A DNA stretch of 64,000 nt, from NCBI RefSeq assembly GCF_002735925.1, contig NZ_PEDL01000002.1, positions 186,001 to 250,000 on the forward strand, given 5' to 3'. Shown here one piece after another: positions 1 to 7,542 of the stretch (the first letter of the stretch is position 1; every line of letters begins with the position of its first letter). A program made the translations under genes and the position numbers. The stretch comes from Sporanaerobium hydrogeniformans. Its GTDB lineage: Bacteria > Bacillota > Clostridia > Lachnospirales > Cellulosilyticaceae. The notes below the pieces were generated by a model, which did not search any database, was not told where the DNA came from, and saw nothing but the letters and a program-made list of their open reading frames with translations.

Positions 1-85
1 GGATTTTATGGCTGATATTATGGAAACAAATGCAGATAATAGTCCTGTTTGTAAGGATTTAAAAGTTTTATTTCATTTAGATTAA
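1..85 (+). CDS. C-terminal end of an unidentified protein (partial)
   Basis: An open frame entering from the left edge (frame 2) ends at TAA 83-85. The last 27 codons end in VCKDLKVLFHLD. This is too little to name a family. A strong hairpin 40 bases downstream (126-192) would end its transcript, which supports a real gene end here. Confidence 0.4.
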   Translation, partial: DFMADIMETNADNSPVCKDLKVLFHLD

Positions 86-125
86 TGGTGAAGTCTGTTT
101 TTCTTGAATGGATAGGTACATGAAC

Positions 126-192
126 AAAAAGCCGTCTAGATAAATAGATGTTCTTATTTTACAAGAATATTTATTTATCTAGGCGGCTTTTT
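126..192 (+). terminator. Rho-independent terminator
   Basis: A long inverted repeat pairs AAAAGCCGTCTAGATAAATA with TATTTATCTAGGCGGCTTTT and is followed by T residues. It closes the gene entering from the left edge and separates it from the glycan locus. The A-rich left arm means it could also work leftwards. Confidence 0.8.
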
Positions 193-375
193 AAGTCGTA
201 TTTTTTAAATACTTGAGAGATTATCAGTAGTTTATAGAAAAAAACTTATGATAAATAGGTTCGTAGAATGGAAAAACTCTAGCAGTCTTTAAATTTTGTA
301 TAAAAGCTTTAAATTTTAGATATTATACTGAAATCAAAGCAGTTATACTATAGAAAACAGAAAGGGAGATTGACT

Positions 376-2712
376 ATGACTTATTTCAAACCTGATCAAA
401 CCATGAAACCAGAGCTGTGGCAAGCACAGTGGATTTGGCTAAACAAACAAAAATATGCAGACTATCAAAAGACACATTACACTTATTTTAGCGATAAACA
501 AGATATGCACTATGCTTTGGCTTTATTTCGTAAGCAATTTGAGGTAAATAAAGCTATCAAGAAGGTCATGCTCTATATCAGTGCGGACGTCAAATATAGA
601 CTACATATTAATGGAGAAAGAGTAGGACGAGGACCAGCAGAAATTGGGGGAGATTACGGTAATCAAGATGTATTAGATTACTGGTTTTATGATACCTATG
701 AAGTGAAGGAGTCTATCAAACAGGGAACTAATATACTGGGTGTAGAAATTTCTTTGCAAACAGGTATACAATGTGATTATTCTCAGGGACAAGGTGGACT
801 AATTTTGGAAATGCATATTCAGTATAGTGATGGTACTGAGGAAACGATTATCTCTGATGAAACGTTTAAGGCAGTAAGAAATGAAGCAGCACTTGAGGCG
901 GATTGCTATGATGCAAGGTTAGATAGAGGGGAGTGGTTAAAGGACAACTTCGACGATACAAGCTGGGAACAAGCAGAAGTTATTCCTTCAAGAAGTCTGA
1001 TTCATAAACCTATTCCTCATTTGACAGAAGAAATGTTATACCCTAAAACGGTTCTTATTCATTATCCACAGTATGAAACCCGAATACAAGATAAAGAAAA
1101 TTTACTTCAAGAAGCAGGAGAGACGCTTTTAACGAAGGGCTCTCCACTTACGTTTAGTTTGGATTTTGGAAGAATTTACTCCGGTAGAATTCAGTTAGAA
1201 ATAGAAGGTGCAGCAGGAACACATCTCACTTTTTATACTCAAGAAATAGCAGGGAAAAATGAACAAAAGATCGTGTATACGCTGAAAGAAGGTTTACAAA
1301 CTTTTGAGAATATGAACCTTTTAAGTGTGCGCTACTTATATCTAACGGTTTCCAATTTCACATCCCCTATTCGTATTAAAAAAATAGGTCTTCTTTTTTC
1401 ACATTATCCTACACCAAGGCAAGGCTATTTTCAGTGTAATGACTCTTTACTAACAGCCATTTATGAGGCAGGTAAAAACACTTTAGAAATGTGTCGTCAA
1501 AGTTATCACTTAGATTCGCCGATTCACCAAGAAGCCTTAGGGTGTACGGGAGATTATATGATACTGAGTTTAATGAACTATTATGTATTTGGAGATAAGC
1601 ATTTAAGTCGACTGGATATATGGCGTACGGCACAGATGCTTAAGAAGCATCAAGGTTTTATGTTTCATACCAGCTATAGCTTGCTATATGTCCAGATGGT
1701 TAAGGACTATGTCTTCTTTACAGGAGATCAAACGATCTTGGAGGATGTTCTGCCAGTTATTGAAGCACTGATGACTCGTTTTAAAGGTTATATAGGTTCA
1801 AGTGGAACGATTGAACAGGCTCCCAATTATATGTTTATGGATTGGGTACCTTGTGGAACCTATAATTTACATCATCCACCTAAGACTGTAGGGCAAGGTT
1901 ATCTGACAGCCTTTTATTATAAGGCACTTCAAGATGTTGCACATCTAGAAGCGTTAAGAGGAAGAGACGCAGAAGAAAGAAGCTATAGGCAAGAAGCAGA
2001 GCAGTTAAAAAAGGCTTTTCATGCTTGTTTTTGGGTAGAAGAAAAAGGACTTTACTGTGATGGTAGAAAGGGAGATGTTCCTACTGTGCCTAATGAATGG
2101 CTACCAGCTGATACGGAAGAAATCCATTTTAGTCAGCACACCAATGCGTTGGCAGTGCTTTATGATTTAGCCCCTCAACCTTTACATCAGTCCATTATGT
2201 ATCAGGTAGTAACAGAGCCAACTTTGACCCAAGCCCAGCCTTACTTTATGCATTTTGTTTTAGAGGCCATCCATCATGCGGGTTTATTTAATGAACAAGG
2301 TTTAAAGCAAATCAGACGATGGAAGAGGTTGTTAGAAGAAAATGAAGCGACATTAAAAGAAGTGTGGGAAGGATTTGATTGCGATTATAGCCATGCTTGG
2401 GGAGGCACTCCGACCTATCAATTACCTTCTAAAGTATTAGGGATTAGACCTCTTAAATCAGCTTTTGAGGAGGTACTTATTATGCCACAAATGGGAGATT
2501 TAGAGTGGGCAGAGGGAAGTATTCCACTTCCAACAGGTAATCTTCAAGTAAGGGTAGAACAGACGAATAAAGAGTATAGACTCCATATCATATGTCCAAA
2601 GGAATGTAACATAGTGTTTCAATGGCCAGTAGAAGCAAGCCAGGTATATAAAGGAGAAACATTGGAAGGTGAAAAAAGCTATCAAGTAATCTATATGCAT
2701 TCCATGGAATAA
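376..2712 (+). CDS. GH78 family alpha-L-rhamnosidase-like enzyme
   Basis: A 778-residue protein with the architecture of bacterial GH78 alpha-L-rhamnosidases, which release terminal L-rhamnose from plant glycans. The N-terminal part (about 40-330) is made of beta-sandwich modules including ADVKYRLHINGERVGRGP. An (alpha/alpha)6 barrel follows at about 345-690, and the C-terminal sandwich contains SKVLGIRPLKSAFEEVLIMPQ. The segment D380-SPIHQEALGCTG-D393 aligns with the family acid motif (DCPxR[DE]ERLGWxGD). Here the Arg and one acid are replaced (HQEA), so specificity may differ. The late SHAWGG segment matches the usual active-site SHAW region. No signal peptide is seen, so it should be cytoplasmic. 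The ATG at 376 has AGGGAG 7 bases upstream and is preferred over a TTG two codons earlier. It is the first gene of the glycan locus. The family is sure; the exact substrate is inferred. Confidence 0.88.
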   Translation: MTYFKPDQTMKPELWQAQWIWLNKQKYADYQKTHYTYFSDKQDMHYALALFRKQFEVNKAIKKVMLYISADVKYRLHINGERVGRGPAEIGGDYGNQDVLDYWFYDTYEVKESIKQGTNILGVEISLQTGIQCDYSQGQGGLILEMHIQYSDGTEETIISDETFKAVRNEAALEADCYDARLDRGEWLKDNFDDTSWEQAEVIPSRSLIHKPIPHLTEEMLYPKTVLIHYPQYETRIQDKENLLQEAGETLLTKGSPLTFSLDFGRIYSGRIQLEIEGAAGTHLTFYTQEIAGKNEQKIVYTLKEGLQTFENMNLLSVRYLYLTVSNFTSPIRIKKIGLLFSHYPTPRQGYFQCNDSLLTAIYEAGKNTLEMCRQSYHLDSPIHQEALGCTGDYMILSLMNYYVFGDKHLSRLDIWRTAQMLKKHQGFMFHTSYSLLYVQMVKDYVFFTGDQTILEDVLPVIEALMTRFKGYIGSSGTIEQAPNYMFMDWVPCGTYNLHHPPKTVGQGYLTAFYYKALQDVAHLEALRGRDAEERSYRQEAEQLKKAFHACFWVEEKGLYCDGRKGDVPTVPNEWLPADTEEIHFSQHTNALAVLYDLAPQPLHQSIMYQVVTEPTLTQAQPYFMHFVLEAIHHAGLFNEQGLKQIRRWKRLLEENEATLKEVWEGFDCDYSHAWGGTPTYQLPSKVLGIRPLKSAFEEVLIMPQMGDLEWAEGSIPLPTGNLQVRVEQTNKEYRLHIICPKECNIVFQWPVEASQVYKGETLEGEKSYQVIYMHSME

Positions 2713-2855
2713 ATTTTTCTATTTATTCGAAAAGGCAATTATTTTATGAAGATAAGGTTAAAGTATAAGGGAAAAAAGTTAGTATATTCATTAAAAACTA
2801 TCTAAAGAGAGGTTTTAATTAGGTGTTGAACCTTAATAAAGAAGGAGAATAAGAA

Positions 2856-3827
2856 ATGCCAGCATTAGATATGCCATTAGAAGAACTTAAATGTTACAAC
2901 GGAAAAAGTCCAAAACCTCAAGATTTTGATACATATTGGGAAAAAGCACTGAAAGAAATGCAGGCTATAGATCCTCAAATAGAATTGATTCCTGCACCTT
3001 TCACCTGTGATTTTGCAGAATGTTTTGATTTGTATTTTATCGGAGTAAAGGGTGCGAGGATTCATGCTAAATACTTACGTCCTAAAAACAGGAAGCAAAA
3101 AGCACCAGCCATTTTGCAGTTCCATGGCTACAAAGGGGATGCAGGGGCATGGTATAGTAAGTTAGGACTTGTTGCTGAAGGATATTGTGTGGCTGCCTTA
3201 GATTGTAGAGGACAAGCAGGTAAGTCGGAAGATGTCGGAGGAGTAACTGGTGGAACAGTGATGGGACATATTATAAGGGGGATTGAAGATGATCCTCAAG
3301 AATTACTGTTTAGACATATCTTTTTAGATACGGCACAATTAGCTCAGGTTGTGATGTCTTTTGAAGAGGTAGACGAAACCCGTGTAGCGGCTATGGGAAG
3401 TTCACAGGGCGGAGCATTGACTATAGCTTGTGCTAGTTTGGTACCTGAAATTAAATTGGCACTTAGTACCTATCCTTTTCTAGCTGATTATAAGCGGGTT
3501 TGGGAAATGGATATGACACGAAGAGCGTATGAAGAACTACATTATTATTTTAGAACGAGAGATCCCCGACACGAAAGAGAAGAAGAAATTTTTTACAAAC
3601 TAGGTTATATTGATATTCAGAATTTATGTACTCGTATTAAAGCAAAAGTCATCATGTACACAGGACTTATTGATGATATTTGCCCTCCATCTACTCAGTT
3701 TGCTGTTTATAACAAAATCTTATCAAAAAAGGAACATATTATTTATCCTGACTTTGGACATGAGTATTTGCCTGATTCTGATGATATGAATTTTAAATAT
3801 CTCAAAGAAATATTAGAAAAAAAGTAA
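2856..3827 (+). CDS. CE7 acetyl xylan esterase / cephalosporin-C deacetylase family
   Basis: A 323-residue alpha/beta hydrolase of carbohydrate esterase family 7, which removes O-acetyl groups from xylooligosaccharides and other acetylated substrates. All family marks are visible: the RGQ motif (DCRGQAGKSED), the nucleophile elbow GSSQGG with Ser183, the acidic residue in GLIDDICPPS (Asp273) and the HE motif with His302 (DFGHEYLP). The length is typical of the family. There is no signal peptide, as is usual for CE7, so it should deacetylate imported oligosaccharides. AAGGAG lies 8-10 bases before the ATG. It follows the rhamnosidase gene by about 140 bases and is probably co-expressed with it. 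Confidence 0.93.
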   Translation: MPALDMPLEELKCYNGKSPKPQDFDTYWEKALKEMQAIDPQIELIPAPFTCDFAECFDLYFIGVKGARIHAKYLRPKNRKQKAPAILQFHGYKGDAGAWYSKLGLVAEGYCVAALDCRGQAGKSEDVGGVTGGTVMGHIIRGIEDDPQELLFRHIFLDTAQLAQVVMSFEEVDETRVAAMGSSQGGALTIACASLVPEIKLALSTYPFLADYKRVWEMDMTRRAYEELHYYFRTRDPRHEREEEIFYKLGYIDIQNLCTRIKAKVIMYTGLIDDICPPSTQFAVYNKILSKKEHIIYPDFGHEYLPDSDDMNFKYLKEILEKK

Positions 3828-3895
3828 ATGGATTAAAAAATAGATTTATATAAAATAAAAGATATTAATGAATAAAAGAACATGAGGAACGTTAT

Positions 3896-4190
3896 ATGGA
3901 GGATAAAAAAACATTATTAAAAAAATATGATGTAGTGGTTATAGGAGGAGGGATGGCAGGGATTTGTAGTGCACTAGCTAGTAGTAGGCAGGGTGTAAAA
4001 ACAGCCTTAATACATAACAGGCCTGTATTAGGAGGAAATGCAAGCTTCTATATTTATAGATTATGCAAACCTATGGTAGTGAGAAAGCTTCTCTGTTTGA
4101 AATGAGAATTTATTAGAAAAAAGAGAAATAAATAGGCAATCAGTGATAATTACAAATAAGCTTTAAATGATAAGTTGGATAGACATTTTC
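3896..4190 (+). pseudogene. FAD-dependent oxidoreductase, N-terminal remnant
   Basis: The first 69 codons carry a clear FAD dinucleotide-binding fold: VVVIGGGMAGICSALASSRQG followed by LGGNAS, as in the FAD_oxidored family that is often encoded beside glycoside hydrolases. These proteins normally run to 400-700 residues. Here the frame ends at 4103-4105, and the next 90 bases show only faint out-of-frame similarity. The rest is missing before the hairpin at 4229. The fragment cannot be functional because it lacks the catalytic part. It looks like genuine deletion and decay, not a single sequencing error. Confidence 0.75.
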
Positions 4191-4228
4191 AAGACAATAG
4201 ATGATGAATAGGATGGTTAAAAGTAATT

Positions 4229-4275
4229 ATAGCCTACTGTAATAGGACTAAAATTCCCTTTATACAGTAGGCTAT
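4229..4275. terminator. Hairpin between convergent genes
   Basis: ATAGCCTACTGTA pairs perfectly with TACAGTAGGCTAT around a 21-base loop. The T-run after it is short in both directions. It sits between the decayed oxidoreductase remnant (plus) and the UroD-like gene (minus), so it is probably a shared terminator. Confidence 0.5.
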
Positions 4276-4312
4276 TTAACGGTTGAAATTAGTTTAATTT
4301 CTTGAAGTGAGC

Positions 4313-5371
4313 TTAACGTTTACTCAGTTTTTCGTAAATCTCATTATACCATAAGGCATTATTTACAGGAGTATTAGGAGGTATATGATTACCAACTGCC
4401 ATAATAAAACCAGGACATTTTTTTCCAATATCCATGCAACGTTTTACTTCTTGCTCAATATCTTGTTTTGTACCGTAAAGAAGAATACGTGTATCAGCAT
4501 TTCCTACAAAGGAGTGCGTTTTACCATACTTTTCAGCGATATAAGCCATATCGGTTGAGGGTTCAAGGACAAATCCATGAACACCTGTAGCAGCAATGTC
4601 ATCTATAAATTCTGTATAATTGCCATCAGAGGTATAAATAATTTTTTTGCCGGCTTCTTTAAGGGGTTCAAATAGCTTTTTATAATTAGGGAAAATGTAC
4701 TGGCGGTACCATTCAGGCTTTAAAAACGCACCTTGAGTCCAAACGATATCATCATGAATCATAACAACAGGACTTTTAGATTCTGCTAATCCTTCAAAAT
4801 AGTGACTAATCCATTTGGCATAGCGATTGGTCATTTCACCAAATCCCTTACTATCAATGCCAGCTGCCATGAGTAGCATATCCCAACCGAGCATCTCAAT
4901 AAGACCGGACATACAAGTTACATAAATACCTGTCATATTGACACATTCAGGGTAATCACTGACCATTTTGTCGTAGTTAGCATTGTAGTCTTGAATAATT
5001 TGCTGGCGATCTCTTATCCCATACTGTTCCATGGGGTCAAAATCAAGCACATCTTCTGGGTCTTCAAAGGGACAAAAAATTTGATTGTTGAAATCAGTTC
5101 CTTCAGCTGCATAACTTGCATGCCCCATACTGGTTTTAAAATCTCCAAAAACCTCATTATAGGTTAAAATATTCCAAAAGAAATCATAATTCCAAGCTTT
5201 TACGAAGGCATTAGAAGCTTCTTGTTGCAAAGCTTGTGGGCTATGTGCTGTTACTGCTTTTCCTGTAACTTTATTGACTAAGTCCCAGTGAAAATGAGCA
5301 GAATATTCTGTACGTGGTACACGATCGCTCATTTCTAATTGAATAGCTGCTAAACCATGTTTATAAGACAT
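4313..5371 (-). CDS. UroD-superfamily protein A (methyltransferase-like)
   Basis: A 352-residue protein of the uroporphyrinogen-decarboxylase superfamily (TIM barrel), which also contains cobamide-dependent methyltransferases such as MtaA and CmuA. It is not a haem-pathway HemE: no other haem gene is near, and the N-terminus (SDRVPRTEYSAHFHWD) is that of the accessory subfamily. The barrel segment expected to hold the zinc ligands of MtaA reads IYTSDGNYTEF, so the His-x-Cys pair is absent. The late segment reads AVGNHIPPNTPVNN. AGGAGG precedes the ATG. It follows protein B by 22 bases on the same strand, and the two form an operon divergent from the AraC gene. The substrate is unknown; a role in handling methylated sugars is only a hypothesis. 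Confidence 0.8.
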   Translation of the reverse strand: MSYKHGLAAIQLEMSDRVPRTEYSAHFHWDLVNKVTGKAVTAHSPQALQQEASNAFVKAWNYDFFWNILTYNEVFGDFKTSMGHASYAAEGTDFNNQIFCPFEDPEDVLDFDPMEQYGIRDRQQIIQDYNANYDKMVSDYPECVNMTGIYVTCMSGLIEMLGWDMLLMAAGIDSKGFGEMTNRYAKWISHYFEGLAESKSPVVMIHDDIVWTQGAFLKPEWYRQYIFPNYKKLFEPLKEAGKKIIYTSDGNYTEFIDDIAATGVHGFVLEPSTDMAYIAEKYGKTHSFVGNADTRILLYGTKQDIEQEVKRCMDIGKKCPGFIMAVGNHIPPNTPVNNALWYNEIYEKLSKR

Positions 5372-5393
5372 TTTATCGTCCTCCTTTATTTTT

Positions 5394-6440
5394 TTATCTC
5401 TCTACAGAATAAACAGCTTCTATATTTTCAATAGGTACATCTGATTCGAAGGCCTGACTTGCCATAAGAATATATCCCCCATTTTGATGTAAGATGTTCA
5501 TATATTTGCGAACTTCAGCTTGAACTTCAGCAGCTGTGCCAAAAGGCAATATACCTTGTGTATCAATACCACCATGAAAAGTGATTTGCCCACCAAATTT
5601 TTCTCTTAACGTTTCAGGCTCTAAGCCTTCAACTTTTTGTAAAGGTTCCAGTATATCCACACCACATCGAATTAATTCGGGAATAATAGGTTGCACAGCT
5701 CCGCAAGAGTGTTGTTGATAAAAGGCATTGTACTTATGAGCAAGTTGGACTAACTTTTTAGTATTTTCTTCAAAGAATTGTTTCCACATGTCTACACTAA
5801 ATAAAAGTGAAATTTGGGTGCCATAATCATCATGTGGTCTTAAAATATCAATTTGACCTTCTGCTGCTTTAAAGATTCTTTCATAGTAATCTAATTCAAA
5901 CTCTACCATTTTATCAAGTATGCTTTGGGCCACTTCGGGCGCATCAATCATCAGCATAAAGAACTTTTCCATACTAATGAGATAGGTTACGATTTGAAAA
6001 GGTCCTTCATGACCAACAACGATAGCTTTATCTTGATAGCGTTTGCACTGCTCTTTAAGGTCTTCATAGTCAAACCAATCTGCACTTGGCCAATTGAAGG
6101 CTTCTACATCTTCAATGGTTTCAACATGCTCGAGGGGAAAGAAAGTAGTAGTACCATATTTATCCCCATCTAATACAGTGAAGGTTTCTTCAAAACCCCA
6201 AAAAGTTTGTCTGACTTCACGACCTTGTGGATCGGTATACACTTTAAGTTCAGGTCCGATATATTTAGGGGATACATAGCGTGTATCAATGTTAAAACGT
6301 TCAAATAACTGTTCACGGTCAGTATAACCGTAGTGATTCATGAGCTTTTCCACGACAGGATCTACTGCTTCAAAAGCTGCAGGAATACGGTCTGGACGCT
6401 GATGTTGAATAGCTCTTCTTACTCTTTCTTTAGATGTCAT
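5394..6440 (-). CDS. UroD-superfamily protein B (methyltransferase-like)
   Basis: A 348-residue TIM-barrel protein of the uroporphyrinogen-decarboxylase superfamily, starting MTSKERVRRAIQHQRPDRIP, the usual opening of the MtaA/CmuA-like branch. It carries a His-x-Cys-Gly segment (YQQHSCGAVQPIIPEL) at the position of the zinc ligands of methylcobamide:CoM methyltransferases. The third zinc Cys is not obvious: the late segment reads ILMASQAFESDVPIENI. AGGGAGG lies upstream of the ATG. It is first in a two-gene minus-strand operon with protein A and is divergent from the AraC regulator, which may control both. Function beyond the superfamily is unknown. Confidence 0.82.
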   Translation of the reverse strand: MTSKERVRRAIQHQRPDRIPAAFEAVDPVVEKLMNHYGYTDREQLFERFNIDTRYVSPKYIGPELKVYTDPQGREVRQTFWGFEETFTVLDGDKYGTTTFFPLEHVETIEDVEAFNWPSADWFDYEDLKEQCKRYQDKAIVVGHEGPFQIVTYLISMEKFFMLMIDAPEVAQSILDKMVEFELDYYERIFKAAEGQIDILRPHDDYGTQISLLFSVDMWKQFFEENTKKLVQLAHKYNAFYQQHSCGAVQPIIPELIRCGVDILEPLQKVEGLEPETLREKFGGQITFHGGIDTQGILPFGTAAEVQAEVRKYMNILHQNGGYILMASQAFESDVPIENIEAVYSVER

Positions 6441-6507
6441 CTTAATTCCTCCCTATGTATGATAAGTATTTAATATATGTTATTTTTAGTATAAAGTATA
6501 AAAATCT

Positions 6508-6517
6508 AACATGTTAT
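6508..6517. promoter_or_regulatory. Palindrome in divergent promoter region (candidate operator)
   Basis: TAACATGTTA is a perfect 10-base palindrome roughly in the middle of the 135-base region between uroD-like B (minus) and araC (plus). TATA-rich -10-like stretches lie on both sides. This is the natural place for an operator shared by the two promoters. No family consensus is recognised. Confidence 0.3.
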
Positions 6518-6575
6518 GTATAAAACAATCTACTAATAGTATAAATTTGTTCTGAAATAAAGAAAGGATATAAAA

Positions 6576-7445
6576 ATGAAAAAATATTCCGACTGCTCAC
6601 AGCCATTTAATTATAGAAGTGAAGCAGTTTATATGCCAGAAACATACCTCTATTTAGTGAATCGGGCAGGTCATGGTAGAGTGAATAAAGGATTTCAAAT
6701 CATTAGGGATAGCAGTTATGACTATTCGTTATTCCATTATGTTTATCAAGGGAGTGGACTGCTTATAGTAGGTAAGAAAGAATATAAATTAAGTAAAGGT
6801 GATCTATTTATATTGGGAACGAGGGAACCTCATATTTATAGAAGTAATGATACCGATAGATTAGAACTTTTATGGATAGAATTTTATGGGAGCAATAGTA
6901 CTCAGCTTGTTAATATTATACTGAATAAAGGCAGGCATGTCCTTCACGCTCCTGAAACGGATAGTTTAAGAGAGCAATTAATTACTTTATTAGAAGTACT
7001 AAAAGAAAGTCCCCCTATTAATGTTTTTGAAATATCTATTTTACTTTATACGTTAATGTGTACAACCATTAAAATATACAAAAAATACCCACAGCATCAG
7101 ATAGTTTATCCTGCTCACATAGATAGAGGGCTAAAGTACATAAAAGAGCATTTACATACTACTATTAATATTACAGATTTAGCACGATACGTACATTGTA
7201 GTCTTTCTTACTTTACAAAAAGTTTTTCTAAAGCAATGGGTGTAACACCTACTCAATATATTATGATGTTAAAAGTAGAGGAAGCTACAAGGCTTTTAAC
7301 AATAGGTTCACCTACTTGTGAAGATTTAGCTCAATCCTTAGGATTTTATGATGCCACGCACTTTATAAGGACCTATAAAAAATATACAGGACAGACACCC
7401 AAACAATTTAAGGTAAGTCAGATTAAAATGGATAAAAAGTATTAG
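6576..7445 (+). CDS. AraC family transcriptional regulator
   Basis: A 289-residue regulator. Residues about 35-115 form a cupin-type sensor domain (FHYVYQGSGLLIVGKKEYKL and a following KGDLFILGTREPH). Residues about 185-283 contain two helix-turn-helix motifs of the AraC/XylS type, including INITDLARYVHCSLSYFTKSF and CEDLAQSLGFYDATHFIRTY. Such proteins usually activate sugar-utilisation genes after binding a mono- or disaccharide. It is divergent from the two UroD-like genes and lies just upstream of the GH95 gene, so it is the likely local regulator. AAAGGA precedes the ATG. Confidence 0.93.
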   Translation: MKKYSDCSQPFNYRSEAVYMPETYLYLVNRAGHGRVNKGFQIIRDSSYDYSLFHYVYQGSGLLIVGKKEYKLSKGDLFILGTREPHIYRSNDTDRLELLWIEFYGSNSTQLVNIILNKGRHVLHAPETDSLREQLITLLEVLKESPPINVFEISILLYTLMCTTIKIYKKYPQHQIVYPAHIDRGLKYIKEHLHTTINITDLARYVHCSLSYFTKSFSKAMGVTPTQYIMMLKVEEATRLLTIGSPTCEDLAQSLGFYDATHFIRTYKKYTGQTPKQFKVSQIKMDKKY

Positions 7446-7542
7446 TTATATTATTTAGATTATTTGACAAGAAATATTATAAAAACATCTCTATTTAGTT
7501 CTATGGATGAAATTACTATAAAAATTGGAGGATGCTACTAAG

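Noticed and set aside
4313-6440. Taking the UroD-like pair as haem-pathway uroporphyrinogen decarboxylases (hemE)
   Set aside because: No haem or sirohaem genes are near, and the N-termini and ligand segments fit the MtaA-like branch.
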